This document shows positions 1 to 11,403 of a stretch of DNA of 64,000 nucleotides, in pieces. This stretch comes from Marsupella aquatica (taxonomy: Eukaryota; Marchantiophyta). The notes under the pieces are model-generated. The model was not told the origin of the DNA and did no database searches. It saw only the letters and a program-made list of their open reading frames with translations. Position 1 is the stretch's first letter, and the number at the start of each line of letters is the position of its first letter. Location of the stretch: the NCBI GenBank assembly GCA_973895155.1, contig OZ316896.1, positions 14,880,001-14,944,000 of the forward strand. Reading direction: 5' to 3'. A program made the translations under genes and the position numbers.

Positions 1-569
1 TGAACCCAAAACCTATCAATCTTCACTTAAGTGAGCTACCACGCAGCCATGCTTCTCTCCCATGAGTAGAACTTAAAACACAAGGTGTCCACATTGTTTA
101 GAATCATCTCTTTCTCTCACTTACGAGAAATGATAGAATCCCTCTCAAGTGGTAGAAATTCATTGAGATTTGCTAAGGGATTGAATGCACAATATTAGAA
201 TCTAAAAATAGTTGAAAAGAAGAGCTCTAGGATAGGAAGATTGAAAACATTAAGAGGGGTGCCAAAATAATTCAAAGTCTACATTAAAGATGATGCATCC
301 TGTTAAGGCAAGTTGAAATAAAAATACACAACATAAAGTCTGAATAAAACAAAACACTGAACTGAGGTGGCCATTATATCAACATCAAAGTTGTAACATG
401 CTCGACTCAACCTAAGCCGCCTAAGACTACTCCTCCATTCAACACAACCTTCAGTTCAACCACTATCAAATTAGTTTCCCACATAAACCAACACCCTCCA
501 ACTTATATGATCATTGTAGAAAATGCGGGAGAAAATGAGTCTTTCTACAACTCATCCCTTCGCACTATA
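1..569. other. AT-rich intergenic sequence
   Basis: No reading frame here looks like a gene. The first 60 bases (AACCCAAAACCTATCAATC and onward) resemble 9538-9600, so the window opens inside a dispersed repeat that recurs just before the H2A.X promoter. Confidence 0.5.
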
Positions 570-571
570 TA

Positions 572-1063
572 CACTAGTACCAATTGTGTATTTTCTTACT
601 AGGATTATAGTAATTTATATAGCTGTCATTTCAGGCATCCAATTATTACCAAAAAAATCTCAGTGAAAAATGGCCAGTCGATTAGAACATTCAGTCATTT
701 GTGCATGACTAAATGTTTCTGGTCATTGAAGTCACAGGTGATGTAAAATGACTACCAATATGTAGTCGTCGAAGGCATTTTAGTCATTAATATTGTCTAA
801 TTACTATCTTCATTGTGCATCCTCTTGAGACAAGTGTACGGATAGGATGGATATGTGTTTTATTTAAATGCGGTCATTCTGATGACTAACAAGTAATCTA
901 ATAGTGATTTTTATGGCTTAGAGTAATATACTCATAGTCGTGGACAATGACTATAGTGTTATCCTGTAGTAATTTTGAATGACTCATGGTTGTATATTTT
1001 TAGTAATTGTATTTAGAACTCGGTCATTTGAAATGACTACATAGTGAAAATGGTACTAATATT
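572..1063. mobile_element. Possible CACTA-like non-autonomous element
   Basis: The segment starts with CACTAGTACCAATTGTG and ends near ATGGTACTAATAT, so a short AGTACCA / TGGTACT inverted match lies at the two edges. The interior is filled with alternating AGTCATT and AATGACT words, like the subterminal repeats of plant CACTA elements. No transposase reading frame is visible. The ends are weak and the assignment is an inference. Confidence 0.3.
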
Positions 1064-1110
1064 AAGTGATTCAGGGTAGCACATTCATACTTCCCATTTA
1101 AAATGATACC

Positions 1111-1620
1111 TTTTTCTAACTGTCCCCCAAACTATTCGATATTACTAACGTGCCCTCCCCAAAACATTATTCATCAGCCTGCCCCCCATTTTGTATTTAG
1201 GTTAGTATTACTTGTCTACGGCTTCTGATTGCCATGTGGCAAATTGCTAATGGCTAGCCTTCACCCGCGATGATCCCCCTCGGCCCCCTTTCCCCTTCTT
1301 CGCTGTGTTTTTTATTTCCGAGTAAAAACAAGGGTCAAAAGTGTAGGGTTTTTGTGAGGGGAGTGTGGAGGAAAAATGACATGCTTTTCGAGATGCTTTC
1401 GCCACTCCCAGGCATTCAACTGTGCCCCGCAATGGGGAAGGGAGGCCAAGGGGGTTGCAGGGGCTTAGGGCTAGTCAGTAGCGACTCACCACATGGCAAC
1501 AGGAACCTATATACAAGTTGATACCAACCCAAATACAGAATGGGGGCGGGTTGATAAACAAATTGTTTTGGGGGGCACATTAGTTATATCGGGTAGTTTA
1601 GGGGACAGGTTAGTAAAAAG
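1111..1620. mobile_element. Fold-back element with ~150-bp terminal inverted repeats
   Basis: Bases 1111-1259 are an imperfect reverse complement of 1466-1620. Both arms carry runs matching CTGTCCCCCAAACTA, TAATGTGCCC and TTGCCATGTGG. The loop of about 200 bases holds only a short reading frame with no recognisable product. Flanking words ATTTAAAATGATACC (before the left arm) and ATTTAGAATGATTCC (after the right arm) may be an eroded target duplication. This is typical of a MITE or fold-back element with long terminal inverted repeats. Confidence 0.75.
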
Positions 1621-1668
1621 CTATTTAGAATGATTCCAACACTATGTGGTGGTTCAAATCAAACAATT

Positions 1669-1735
1669 AAATTACTTTTGGGGCACATTTCTAATTTTGG
1701 TCAGTTTGGGGGACAAGTTAGTAAAAAAGGGTATT
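1669..1735. repeat. Third, partial copy of the fold-back arm
   Basis: TTTTGGGGCACATTTC, then TTTGGGGGACAAGTTAG and TAAAAAAGGGTATTTGG, repeat the outer part of the right arm at 1560-1630 in the same orientation. It may be a solo end or the edge of a second, broken copy. Confidence 0.5.
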
Positions 1736-1739
1736 TGGT

Positions 1740-3090
1740 AAATTAATGTTCTGTCAATATCGGGCTTGACGTGCAACCAATCAGCCCCATGGATTGTACT
1801 TAAAAGGACTTTCTCATGTAAGAATGAGATTAGTCTTGGTTGTTATTTGAACACAATGATTTATTGAAGAACAAGTCCCTTGGAGCTTACAGTGCACAAT
1901 TAGGGTACAAGGTCTTTTAGAGGCAATTCCTTGCAGTGATAATGACCTGTTAGCATCTACTTCAGAAGTCAAACAAATAATGCCATAAAATATAGTGTGT
2001 TTGATATTTTTAACAAGTCAGATGTAATGAGTTTATTTGCAAAATACATATTCAGTTCATGCATTCTCATGTATGTTTAGAAACTGATGCTCCCATGGGC
2101 TGAGCCCGTGAACCATGCAACCCCCATGGTCCGTGCCACCTTTTACACCTTCACTCATTGACACCTTTCCGTTCCCAACAAGTATTTGATAGCAAAATCT
2201 CCCTTTCTATCCAACAAAATTGGGTATTCTTGGGCTTGTTAGAAGCACTTTGGAACCCATTTGGAAAGACCTTCCCAACCAGTTGAATACCTTCTAGCCA
2301 GTTTTCATGAAGAATTTAGAGAGTTTAATAATTTATAAGATCATTCCATCAGTTACTATTCACACTTTACACTTCCAAATGTTTTTAGCAAGTAGCTTTG
2401 ACATTTTATATCTCCTTTGATACCAATGGAATGTCATTTTCTTGGCTTTTGCGACGCCAATGACATGGCCCTTATTCTTTAATATGATAAACTCGGATGT
2501 GTATGCAATGAGTAGCTATTGATACTGCATAACAATTAGCAAGATGGCAAGAGTAAAGACAATCATGACGTTAAGAGTAGGGATTTTAGCTTGAAGACTG
2601 CACAACCAAGGCAGACACAGTTGAGATAGTCATTTTCAGGGCCACAAGGGAACAACTGGGGAAGAGCCGGGGGAAGAGAGGATTCACCTCCTCAACCATA
2701 CCATCTTGTTGGTCACAAGCAAGATAGAGCATGGAGGCTCTTCAAGACACTGGTACAGAGGTAGACGTGGTAATCAAGGGAAGCGAGTCTCAAAAATTGA
2801 ATGGGAAGTTGTGTGGTATGGTGATTGTTCTCATGATGAAATCTGAATGTCTTGGGTGTGTAGCTTCATTTTGTTACTTGGGTTAGTGGTCCATAGTCTA
2901 GTTTAGTGTGTTAGGGAAATAAGAAGCTATGTTGCGAGTGGTTGGCAACCATATCTCTTTCAATACATCACCAAATTGGATTTGTAAAGAGCGTTGGAAA
3001 GATCTGGTCAAGGCAAGTAAAAGCAATATAAAACACTCTAGAAAACAAATGTGTACTAAGAAAGATATGACTTGATTAGTGTGATGGGTT
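1740..3090. other. Intergenic, nothing recognised
   Basis: AT-rich sequence with stops in all frames. I see no conserved protein words, RNA gene or clear repeat. Confidence 0.4.
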
Positions 3091-3099
3091 AACTTATGG

Positions 3100-3300
3100 A
3101 AAGAATTAGCGGGTTTGGGTTTGGTTTTGGGTTAGCCGAAGCTTGGCCACAACTTAGTTTTGGGCCATGGCTTAGCTCAGGTCAGCACGGCCTCAGATTA
3201 GGCTTAACCCGGGTTTGGGTTAGCCCGTGTTTGGGTTAGCCAAAACTCGGGCCCGGGTTAGCATATGTCAGCTCGAGTTTGAGCTCACCTCAGTGTTAGC
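3100..3300. repeat. Degenerate GGGTTAGC-rich repeat patch
   Basis: Variants of GGGTTTGGGTTAGCCCG recur many times (for example around 3110-3140 and 3205-3265), interspersed with GGCTTAGC and CTCGGG words. Related words recur at 4590-4670 and, more weakly, near 63250-63310. The motif resembles, but is not, the plant telomere repeat TTTAGGG. Confidence 0.5.
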
Positions 3301-3309
3301 AGATAGAGG

Positions 3310-4180
3310 TCAGCGGGTAGCGAAATAGCATGTTAGTGGGTAGTGGCTTAGCCCGAGGCCACGGTGTCCAGGTGACCGTGTTTTTTGGTAAGAGCATGTT
3401 GGCTCTTATGAAGTTAACTTTGCATGCCCATAAGTTCTATACTAAAACCAAAATGATAATTCTAGTAACAAGGGTAGTGGGTATTAGAAAAGGTTCAGGT
3501 GAAACTAAAATACTGTTAAACCCTACTTCACCATATTTGCAGACCAACACATCACGGAAATTAGTTTTCTTACGACATATGATCCTAATATCTCCAAGAG
3601 AAAATGAAACAGGAATATCATCTGGACTCCTATTCAGATCCATGACTTCAATAAAGGACAAAGATAATGCAGTCCCACTCTTCTCGGTATGACACTACTG
3701 GGTATACTATTGACTCGTTAGAAGCCATAATAGCAGTTACAAACTGAGCTCCAAAATGATAGGTTAAATGTTGTCTCATGGATGGTTTGTCTAAAAGATG
3801 GATTCTAATCAAAAACGGATTACGAAGGGGAAGATCAGAGATAACTCTTTCTCTTGGATTCATGATGACTCTCCTATTCCTTTGCTATCCGGGCCAAAGG
3901 ATGTCCCACCCCTAAATTCCCAAAGAAACTTTATTCCCTAAGGTCCCATCTATAAGTCTGCCTTTCATTTCTTTGCTATCCGGGCCAAAGGACGCCCCAC
4001 TACTATGTTCAAGGCGCAAAGAGCTTCACAACCTTGAATGATAAACACTATGGAATGAGGGGAGAATGCCCCTTACCACTTTATTTATAGTGCACATCAA
4101 GAGGGCATGGATCAAGCCCAAGCATTTGGATGAAGGCCAAGTGGCAAGCATCAAATACCTAAGAGTGCTAGTACTGTTCA
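3310..4180. other. Intergenic, short direct repeat only
   Basis: A phrase around TTTGCTATCCGGGCCAAAGG occurs twice (about 3880 and 3972). Small reading frames in this stretch have no recognisable product. Confidence 0.4.
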
Positions 4181-4465
4181 TAGTTGGTGGAACTACTTTT
4201 AGTAGGTGGAACTACCATGCATTGGTGGACCTACTGTGCGTTGGTGGAACTACTGTGCGTTGGTGATCATACTATGCGTTGGTGGTCCTACTATGCATTG
4301 GTGGAACTATTATGTGTTAATGGACCTACTGTGCGTTGGTAGTCCTACTATGCGTTGGTGGAACTACTATGCATTGGTGAAACTATTATGCGTTAGTGGA
4401 CCTACTGTGCGTTGGTAGAACTATTGTGCGTTGGTAGAACTACTCATATGCATTGGTGGAATTAT
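4181..4465. repeat. 19-bp minisatellite, about 15 copies
   Basis: The unit GGTGGAACTACTATGCGTT is repeated head to tail with substitutions, mainly AACTAC/CCTAC/TCCTAC and GCGTT/GCATT. One late unit carries a 3-base insertion (CTCATATGCATT). Nineteen is not a multiple of three, so the reading frames across it are artefacts of the repeat. Confidence 0.9.
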
Positions 4466-6360
4466 TGTAGTCCATTAATATAGTTAAAGACGTTAATAAA
4501 GTCTAACTTTAATAATCTAATTACTAAACTACTTATATAATCTATAACATATTAAAACAAACAATTTTTTATAACTTAAGAGAAAATCACGACAACGGGT
4601 TAGCTCTACTCAAGTTATATAGGATCTAGTAGGCTAACCAAACTCGGGCTAGCTATGTAACTCGGGTTAGCGCAATAATTTATACCCTTCTTGATTACGG
4701 GGGCATAACTTTCTCTATATTTGACCAAATCGGTTAATATTGACCTTGTTGGAAAGATGAGTTCAAGCCGCTTCCAACGCCGCCATCATGCAGCAAATGG
4801 TTAAATATAGAAATTGAGAGAGGAGGCACAAGCTCACAAAAGTTATGGAGGAGGGCCAAATCCGAAGTACATAGTCAATTTGAGATGGAAATAAGGTGAT
4901 GAGTTAGGCTTCACTAGTTAGAGATGGTGGCGGCTTTGTTAGGGCTGCGATGGGGCTCTAGCATTGTAGCATCAACCCATTTGAGCTTACTGTGAAACTA
5001 TATAGAGCAACCCCCTTCTAGAAAGAGGGGGAATTTCAGTTGTGTGACTCAAGTAGATTGAGCAGCAGGGAGGAGCGCGCCTTGTGCAAGCAAGGCTGGG
5101 CTTGGAAGTTGTGTGTTGGGGAGAGCTTGGTTGTGCTATTACTCAGGGAGTAATTAGCAAGCTTCACCACAACAGTTGGCCATGTTTGCGAGCTAGATTG
5201 TGGCTCTTTCTAGGCAACACAATTTGATTTTTTTCCCCCGATACATAGCCTTGGTGATAGGTGATGTGTTGGTGATTGTAAACTGTAGGGAGGATTTCAA
5301 TTTGATTTGCGGTGAGCACATTAGGGAGGCTAAGACACTGATTGAGAGGTAGTAGGAGAAGCATTTACAATTAAGTCTAGCGAGGCTACGTGATCCATGG
5401 GGAGTCCCGGCCTTTGTTTGGTTGAGAGCACTAAGAGATTTATGGTTAGAGCTGAGTTTTCAAGGCAACCATGAGGCCGGGCCTCATTGCAATCTGGGGT
5501 AGATTGCCGTTAGGCCTGTTACCAGCTTTGAAGTCGAGCCAATTGTGTATGCGTAGCTTGACATACTGAAATGGAGTTGCGAGATCTATATATACCACCA
5601 AGAATGAAGTGCAGTGAAGGAGGTTGAGTTTAGGATTGAGCTTGCATGACAAGCACATTGCAATTTGGAGTAGACAGTCTTTGGGCCTATTGTTCTGATC
5701 AAGTGTTCCCAATGAACTATTGTGCACATTTTTGAATTTAATTGAGTTTTCCTCTCAAGCCTCTTTTCTCTCATGGATGTGTGTGTGTGTGAGGCAATCT
5801 GAGTATATGATAGGACTCGTAGTGCCACCGAGAAGTGCAGCGGGTGCATTGAAGTGGGTTGGGTGGAGACTCTCATAGGTCTGATTGTTGGGAGTGGAAT
5901 GGCAAAGCAGTGGGGCGATGGCTCCCTAAGCCTAGAATCAGTCAGGAGTCACAGGTTTATGGGTACATTCCAACGGTGGAATAGAAACATGCCTATGGCA
6001 ATAAGCGTACTTATAGATAAAGGCACACCGTATATAGCGCTAGGTCTTGTGTGTACGGGCCCAATATGAAGACCATTTCTCACCAAAACTGATGAGCGCA
6101 GGATCTGATTCCCAACCTTTTGTACCTTGGGATTGAGCTTGGGTGATGTTTGATGCTATGATAGTTTGGCATTAAGGGACAAACTGGTGTTTACCAGCTT
6201 TCACAACATCCCTTTGTGATCCTCAGGTACAAGGAGATGGTTTTGGCACCCAACAATGAGGTTTTTGGTGTTAAGATCCATGCCAATTGCATGACAACTT
6301 TGTTACAACGTGCTTGGAATAATATTTCCAATGAGCCTACACTAGTAACAAAGACCCCCT
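4466..6360. other. Intergenic, no supported gene
   Basis: Short reading frames occur on both strands but overlap each other and have no recognisable motifs. A short TG run lies near 5775-5792. Confidence 0.4.
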
Positions 6361-6369
6361 AAAATGATT

Positions 6370-6860
6370 GCACTTAGGACTACCTAGGTATGACTCAATT
6401 ATGACTTCCTTTCACTTGAGTCAAGTCAAAAACTCAAGTGATTTGTCTTGCTACTCCATAAGTCATTCAAATGACTCTGACTTGTGGGAGTCATTTATAA
6501 TTACATTGTGTATTCCATCTACATTTCGCCCAAAATAACCTACGACTCAATTAGTCATAATTGAATATTAGAGATTGACTCCAAAAGTCATAAGTAATGA
6601 ACCTCTTAGTTGCAACTAAAGACTAGTGATTATAATGGTTATAATTAATTACTCCTTGAGTCATTCATATTGACTCAAGTAGGCATACACAAGTAATGAT
6701 ATTAGTTACAATTAATGATTACATGAATGATATGAGGAATAGTTAACAAATATTTTGAATGACTCACAATGATACATATCCACCCACAAAGAGATAATTT
6801 TGTGGAGTCACAAGTGACACAAGTCATGACACTAAGATTAGAGACCTTACAGTCATAAAA
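6370..6860. repeat. Patch dense in TGACTC / GAGTCA words
   Basis: TGACTCAA, TTGAGTCA, AGTCATT and AATGACT words alternate on both strands over about 500 bases, forming many short palindromes (for example TCACTTGAGTCAAGTCA). The composition is like the candidate element at 572-1063, which suggests a related transposon remnant. Confidence 0.4.
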
Positions 6861-6869
6861 TCATTGAAG

Positions 6870-7940
6870 GAATCCATGTAAGGCAAAGATAAACAAAGAA
6901 TCACTTGCGTTAACTTCAATAATCCAGTTAACACAAATACAAACATGCAAAACAAAAATGTTCCATAGCTCAATCAATTGAGAATTCAAAATCACAATCA
7001 AATTCTACTAAATTATGTAAAATCACAATTTCTTCTCATAAACACTCTTCAGAATTGAGACCTTTGGGCATTGTTGTGTAGCCCTTGCTCCAGGCTACCT
7101 TCCCATCCACTTTATTTTTTCCAAAATTCCATCCCCAAAACTCTTTCATCCACTTTAGTGTCCAAAACTGAAACTGCCATAACTTTCTCCAAGAATGTCC
7201 TAATCATTACCACCACATCTTGTTGGGTATCCCTTGCCCTAGGCTACCTTCCTATCAGCTTATCAACACAAGACCACCCTCCATATGTTTTTAATCTTTC
7301 TCATTGGGATTTGGCCCTCCAACTTTTCATCTCTAAATCCAATTTCCAAAGTCTAGCCTTGAAGCCGTTGTCGATTACAGTGCTCCTTATCTAAGTTTCA
7401 GCCCAAGAAAACTTCTCCACACTTCTCACTTTTTCACATCAAGAAAACTTTAGTGTCTTTCAAATCTAATATCAACGTGGACCACACCTACTACCCATGT
7501 AAGAAGCCAGAGAAAAGCAGTGTGAAAATTTAAAAAAGAATCAGGATGGTAATTTCATTGGCTATTAGTTATAAGTCACTAATATCTTGTATGAGTTGCG
7601 TACCCACTTCTTAGCCAATCTCAAAGAGGTCTCCAACATCGGGAAAAAATGGAGGAGCTATACGGCTCATGTATGGACATAGTTTTTGACCTCCTTTTTT
7701 ACCTGACATTTTGTCTGGGTCTCCAAGAATATAGAAGTTTAGGGGTGGAATTGTACAGATTTTGCCAAACAGTCTTGAGATTTTTGTCCACTTAGAGTTA
7801 GTAAAGCATATTCTCAGAGAGCCTCTTTGAGATGAGACCCAATATCAGCACAGTAATACTGCTCTATCTCACAGAGCCAATAGGCCAATATTTCTCTAAT
7901 TAGACCCTAAACCCCTCCAAGATTTCAATGTAATGGCAAC
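6870..7940. other. Intergenic, fragment of a downstream repeat
   Basis: No gene. Around 7460-7530 is one isolated copy of the CACACCTACTA...GAAGCCAGAG...GCAGTGTGAAA motif that forms the array at 8741-9900. Confidence 0.4.
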
Positions 7941-7944
7941 ACCC

Positions 7945-8420
7945 ATCTTAGAGAGCCTCTTTGACATGGAGGATGTCTGTTTGCATGTCTTGCCAACCCT
8001 CCAGATATTTCAATACAATTTATAATTATCTTGCCACTAAAGATATTGAAATTGATTTTCAAATTGGTTTTCTTTGTATTTAAAAATATGTCACGGCTTT
8101 GTATAAGATGATAAGTTTAACAAAGTAACAGGGTGGGAATATACAAAAACAGTGGCATGTTTGTAAATACAGAAAACCGTACCAGTATTGTAAATTAGAA
8201 GATCTTTAGTGGCAATATGCTTAAAAGCCATATTCCAATGAATAGAATGACAAATCCCATCTTGGAGAGGCTCTGTGAGATGGAGCATGTCTATTTCCAT
8301 GCCTCCAATTTTGAAGAGGCTCTCTAAAATGGAGCATGTATTTCCTTGTCTTGCCAACCCCTCCCAAGACATTCCAAAGGCAAGTCCCATCTTGGAGAGG
8401 ATCTCCAAGACGAGTCGGGT
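7945..8420. repeat. Diverged GAGAGGCTCT...GGAGCATGT repeats
   Basis: The phrase CATCTTGGAGAGGCTCTGTG followed by GATGGAGCATGTCTATTTCC recurs in variant form at about 7952, 8256, 8318 and 8388, together with CTTGCCAACCC...CCA. These are direct repeats of roughly 60-130 bases. The small reading frames across them are not genes. Confidence 0.55.
8153..8230. repeat. Dispersed repeat shared with 62970-63050
   Basis: GTGGCATGTTTGTAAATACA followed by a TAGTATTGTAAATT-type word and a final TTAAAAG matches 62970-63050 in the same orientation with scattered substitutions. The two copies lie about 55 kb apart at opposite ends of the window. Confidence 0.6.
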
Positions 8421-8740
8421 TCCCCCATGTTAGAGAGCCATCTGACTTTTCCAACAAGCAATGGACAAACCATATGGACATAATATGGATACATTACAAA
8501 ATGGTACATTGGATGACCTCCAAATTTTCCCCAGAATGTCGGCTGACTCTGACATTATCATATTAAGAGAGGGGGGGCGGGGAGTGACTAATCTCAAAAG
8601 TAGTGACTAATAACTAGTGAGAGAGTCGTACTCAAAAAGAGCATGCTTAGATGTTCTTGCAGTGCCGAGTATCTTTCAAATACATTAAAATAGAAAAACA
8701 GAAGTACTTGGTTCTTTGGAGTCCAGAAGTTAAATATTGT

Positions 8741-9900
8741 TGTTCATCCACACATCAACTTCAATTTCAAACTGTGAATAATACCTGCAATGCAAATGAA
8801 GTTTGGAATCTAATTTCAACCTATACCACGCCCACTATGTGAGGAGCCACAAAAGAGCAACGTGAAATTAAACTGGAGGTACTTAGATGTGCTTGTGGTG
8901 CTGTGCATCTTTCAAATACAGTAAAATCCAATATACTATCTAATCCCGCCATTACATTTTTCCATTGTAAAGGATGTCATCTGCGGAAAAGTTTTTTTGT
9001 GCAATGTTGTCTATTCCACAAATGACATCCTTTATGTAAGTATATTTTCTGCACATGACATTTTTCACGCATGAACTACATGTTGTGTGCAATGCACATA
9101 GATTGAGCTAGTACAAATAGAAAAAGAAATGCATGCTCCAGAGCATCTTCAATTGTTAAACTTTCCTACTTTCAATGCAAATGAAGTTTCAAATCTAATT
9201 TTAACCTGTGCCACACCCACTAACAATGTGAGAAGCCACAGAACAGCAATGTGAAATAGAAATTCAGGTGCTTACATGCAAGCCCAAGAGTCTTTCAAAC
9301 ACATTAAAAAAGTAGCCCAAATTTGTCCACTGAAATCAAAAGGCTAAAAGTTACAGTTCATCCAAGCACCTTCACTTGTTAAAGTGTCATACATCTAACA
9401 CAAATGTAGTTTCAAATCCATTTTTAATTTTAAAATTTTAATTTTTAAAAAAAATTTTAGGGGAAATCTGTGAAACCCCATAGAAAGGGAAGAATCAGTC
9501 ACAATAGTTGAATAGTTGGGAAGTGTCAGCCACAACAGTTGAACCCAAGACCTATCAAGACTCTAATTAAATGAGTTACCACAAAGTCATGCATCTCTAT
9601 CCAATTTAACTCTGTGCCACACCCACCAGCTATGTGAGAGCCACTGAAGAGCAATGTAAAACTAAAAAAAAATGCTTTATATGTGCTTGTGGCCCCAAGA
9701 GTTTTTTCAAGATACATTAAAAACTAGCAAAAAAAAGAAGCTTTTAGACCATCCCGGTCTAGTGGTTAAACGTTATAGTTCACCCAAGCATCATCTTCAA
9801 TTATTAAACTGTCATACCTCCAGCGCAAAAACAATAATGAAGTTTCAAATCTAATAATTTCAAACCGTGTGCCGCGCCCACTATAACGTAAGGACAAGCC
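8741..9900. repeat. Tandem array of ~390-bp units
   Basis: Each unit contains, in order, a CATCCAAGCACCTTCA-like word, ATGAAGTTTCAAATCTAAT, GCCACACCCACT, GAAGCCAC, a GAGCAATGTGAAA word and TCTTTCAAATACATTAAAA. The GCCACACCCACT anchor falls at about 8826, 9211, 9614 and 9872, giving spacings near 385, 403 and a truncated 258. The last unit ends at the GC-rich H2A.X promoter. A tRNA box-A-like word, GGTCTAGTGGTTAAACG, near 9756 hints at a SINE origin, but no clear box B or tail is seen. Confidence 0.65.
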
Positions 9901-9989
9901 AGAATGCGAGATTAAAAAAAAGAGAGCGGACGGAGAAAGAGACGAAGGCGATCGCATGGAGAGGGCCCCCTCGTGGTTGAGGGCCGACA

Positions 9990-10780
9990 GGATCTGAGGG
10001 AGTGGACGGGCTAAAGGCGTGGGCGGGAACGGGAAGGCCATCAGCCTTCCAGCCGGTACTCCTCTGCCAGGTGACCGGCACCAGCTCTCGAACCGGCCAG
10101 CCGGTAAGACTTCCAAAGCGGGGTGACCGGCACCAGCTGTAGAACAACGAATCGCCCCCCCGCGCCATTTTCACAGAGCGCGGCAGAGTTTAAAAAAAAA
10201 CACGACCTGAGACGGGATCGATGCTGCGGCACTCGCAGCCGTCCGACCGGGAGAATCGTGGGGTTGGAAGGTCCCCCAGGCACATGGATCGCTCGCGTGG
10301 CGGCCAGATCGGCCTGTGCTACTGCGCGTCAGGCGGCCGAGATATGGCCGGGGGTATTTATGCCCTCGGAGCTCCGTTTTTCGGGTCAGGAATTCTTTTC
10401 TCGTGTCTCGCCTTCGCTCGTCGCTCTCTCGGAGTCTCGTCTCTCTCTTTCTCTTCGTTGTGCGCTCTCTTTTCTCGCTTCGCGTCCGTCTCGAGTTGCT
10501 GCTGTTTCCTCCGAAAGATTGCTCGATTAGCTCTGCTCGGTCGATAACGGATCGAGGTGCTCCTGCGCAGTGCTGTTGGAGCGAGAGGGTCGGCTCGAAT
10601 CGAGTTCGGTGACATCGATTTATTCTGCGTTTGAGGTGTTGAGGGAATCGTTTCGTTGACGATTTGGCGGCTTAGGGTTCCGGCTCGTTTTCGCCTCTCT
10701 GCCGCTGTCGGTGTGATTTGGGTCTGAGCAGGTGGCAGTTTACACATTCGTGCCCCGTCTTTCGAAGGTTAGGAGCGAAA
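9990..10780 (+). promoter_or_regulatory. H2A.X promoter and 5' leader
   Basis: Base composition changes sharply to GC-rich just before the gene. A TATA-like TATTTATG lies at 10355-10362 on the gene strand, placing transcription start near 10390 and giving a leader of about 390 bases that is rich in TCTCTCG/CTTCG pyrimidine runs. A 17-base direct repeat, GGTGACCGGCACCAGCT, lies at 10070-10086 and 10122-10138. Function is inferred from position only. Confidence 0.55.
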
Positions 10781-11403
10781 ATGAGTTCAGCCGGTGGAAG
10801 CAGCGGTGGACGGGGTAAGACCAAGGGTTCGAAGGCCGTGTCGAGGTCACAAAAGGCCGGCCTCCAGTTCCCCGTTGGAAGGATTGCTCGGTTTCTGAAG
10901 GCCGGGAAGTATGCGGAGCGTGTTGGGGCTGGTGCTCCTGTTTATTTGGCTGCAGTCATGGAGTACCTTGCTGCTGAGGTGAGCGCCGTATTGCTATGCG
11001 TCAGTGTTGTCATGGGTCTGGATAATGCTTTGCTACTCCCTTTTCGTTTTATCTCTTACTGTGCACGGCATCGGTAGTTCGTCGTGGCCGTTTGTCTTGC
11101 TGTGATCTGCATTTCCGAAGGATGTAGTGGTGCACATGCCTAAGATGCATTGAGTTGACATGCACTTCTTCGCGTTCTCAGGTACTGGAGCTGGCCGGAA
11201 ATGCGGCTCGGGACAACAAGAAGACCAGGATCATCCCTCGTCACATCCAGCTCGCCGTGAGGAATGACGAGGAATTAAGCAAGTTGCTCGGCTCGGTTGT
11301 TATTGCAAGTGGAGGTGTTCTGCCGAACATCCAGTCTTCTCTCCTCCCGAAGAAGTCGGGGAAGAGCAAGGGTGACATTGGAAGCATGTCACAAGAGTTC
11401 TAG
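10781..11403 (+). CDS. Histone H2A.X (SQEF C-terminus)
   Basis: Two exons, 10781-10978 and 11182-11403, encode 139 residues. The GT-AG intron lies after codon 66, between the AAE and VLELAG words. The histone fold is intact: [14 protein letters not shown], the acidic-patch region [10 protein letters not shown] and the core word [11 protein letters not shown] are all present. The C-terminus ends GSMSQEF, the SQ[E/D]-phi motif that defines H2A.X, whose serine is phosphorylated by ATM/ATR at double-strand breaks. The product packages nuclear DNA and marks breaks for repair. I chose the ATG that gives the usual MSSAGGS start; an in-frame upstream start at 10718 would add 21 residues untypical of H2A and is less likely. 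H2A.X is clear from the motif; paralogue number is unknown. Confidence 0.96.

Noticed and set aside
4066-4418. Overlapping short reading frames with repeated WWNYY-like words
   Set aside because: They are translations of the 19-bp minisatellite in different frames.
9756-9790. tRNA gene or clear SINE
   Set aside because: Only a box-A-like word is seen. No cloverleaf, box B or terminator follows.
9766-10747. Several overlapping frames on both strands upstream of H2A.X
   Set aside because: They lie in the GC-rich promoter and leader, overlap each other and have no conserved features.
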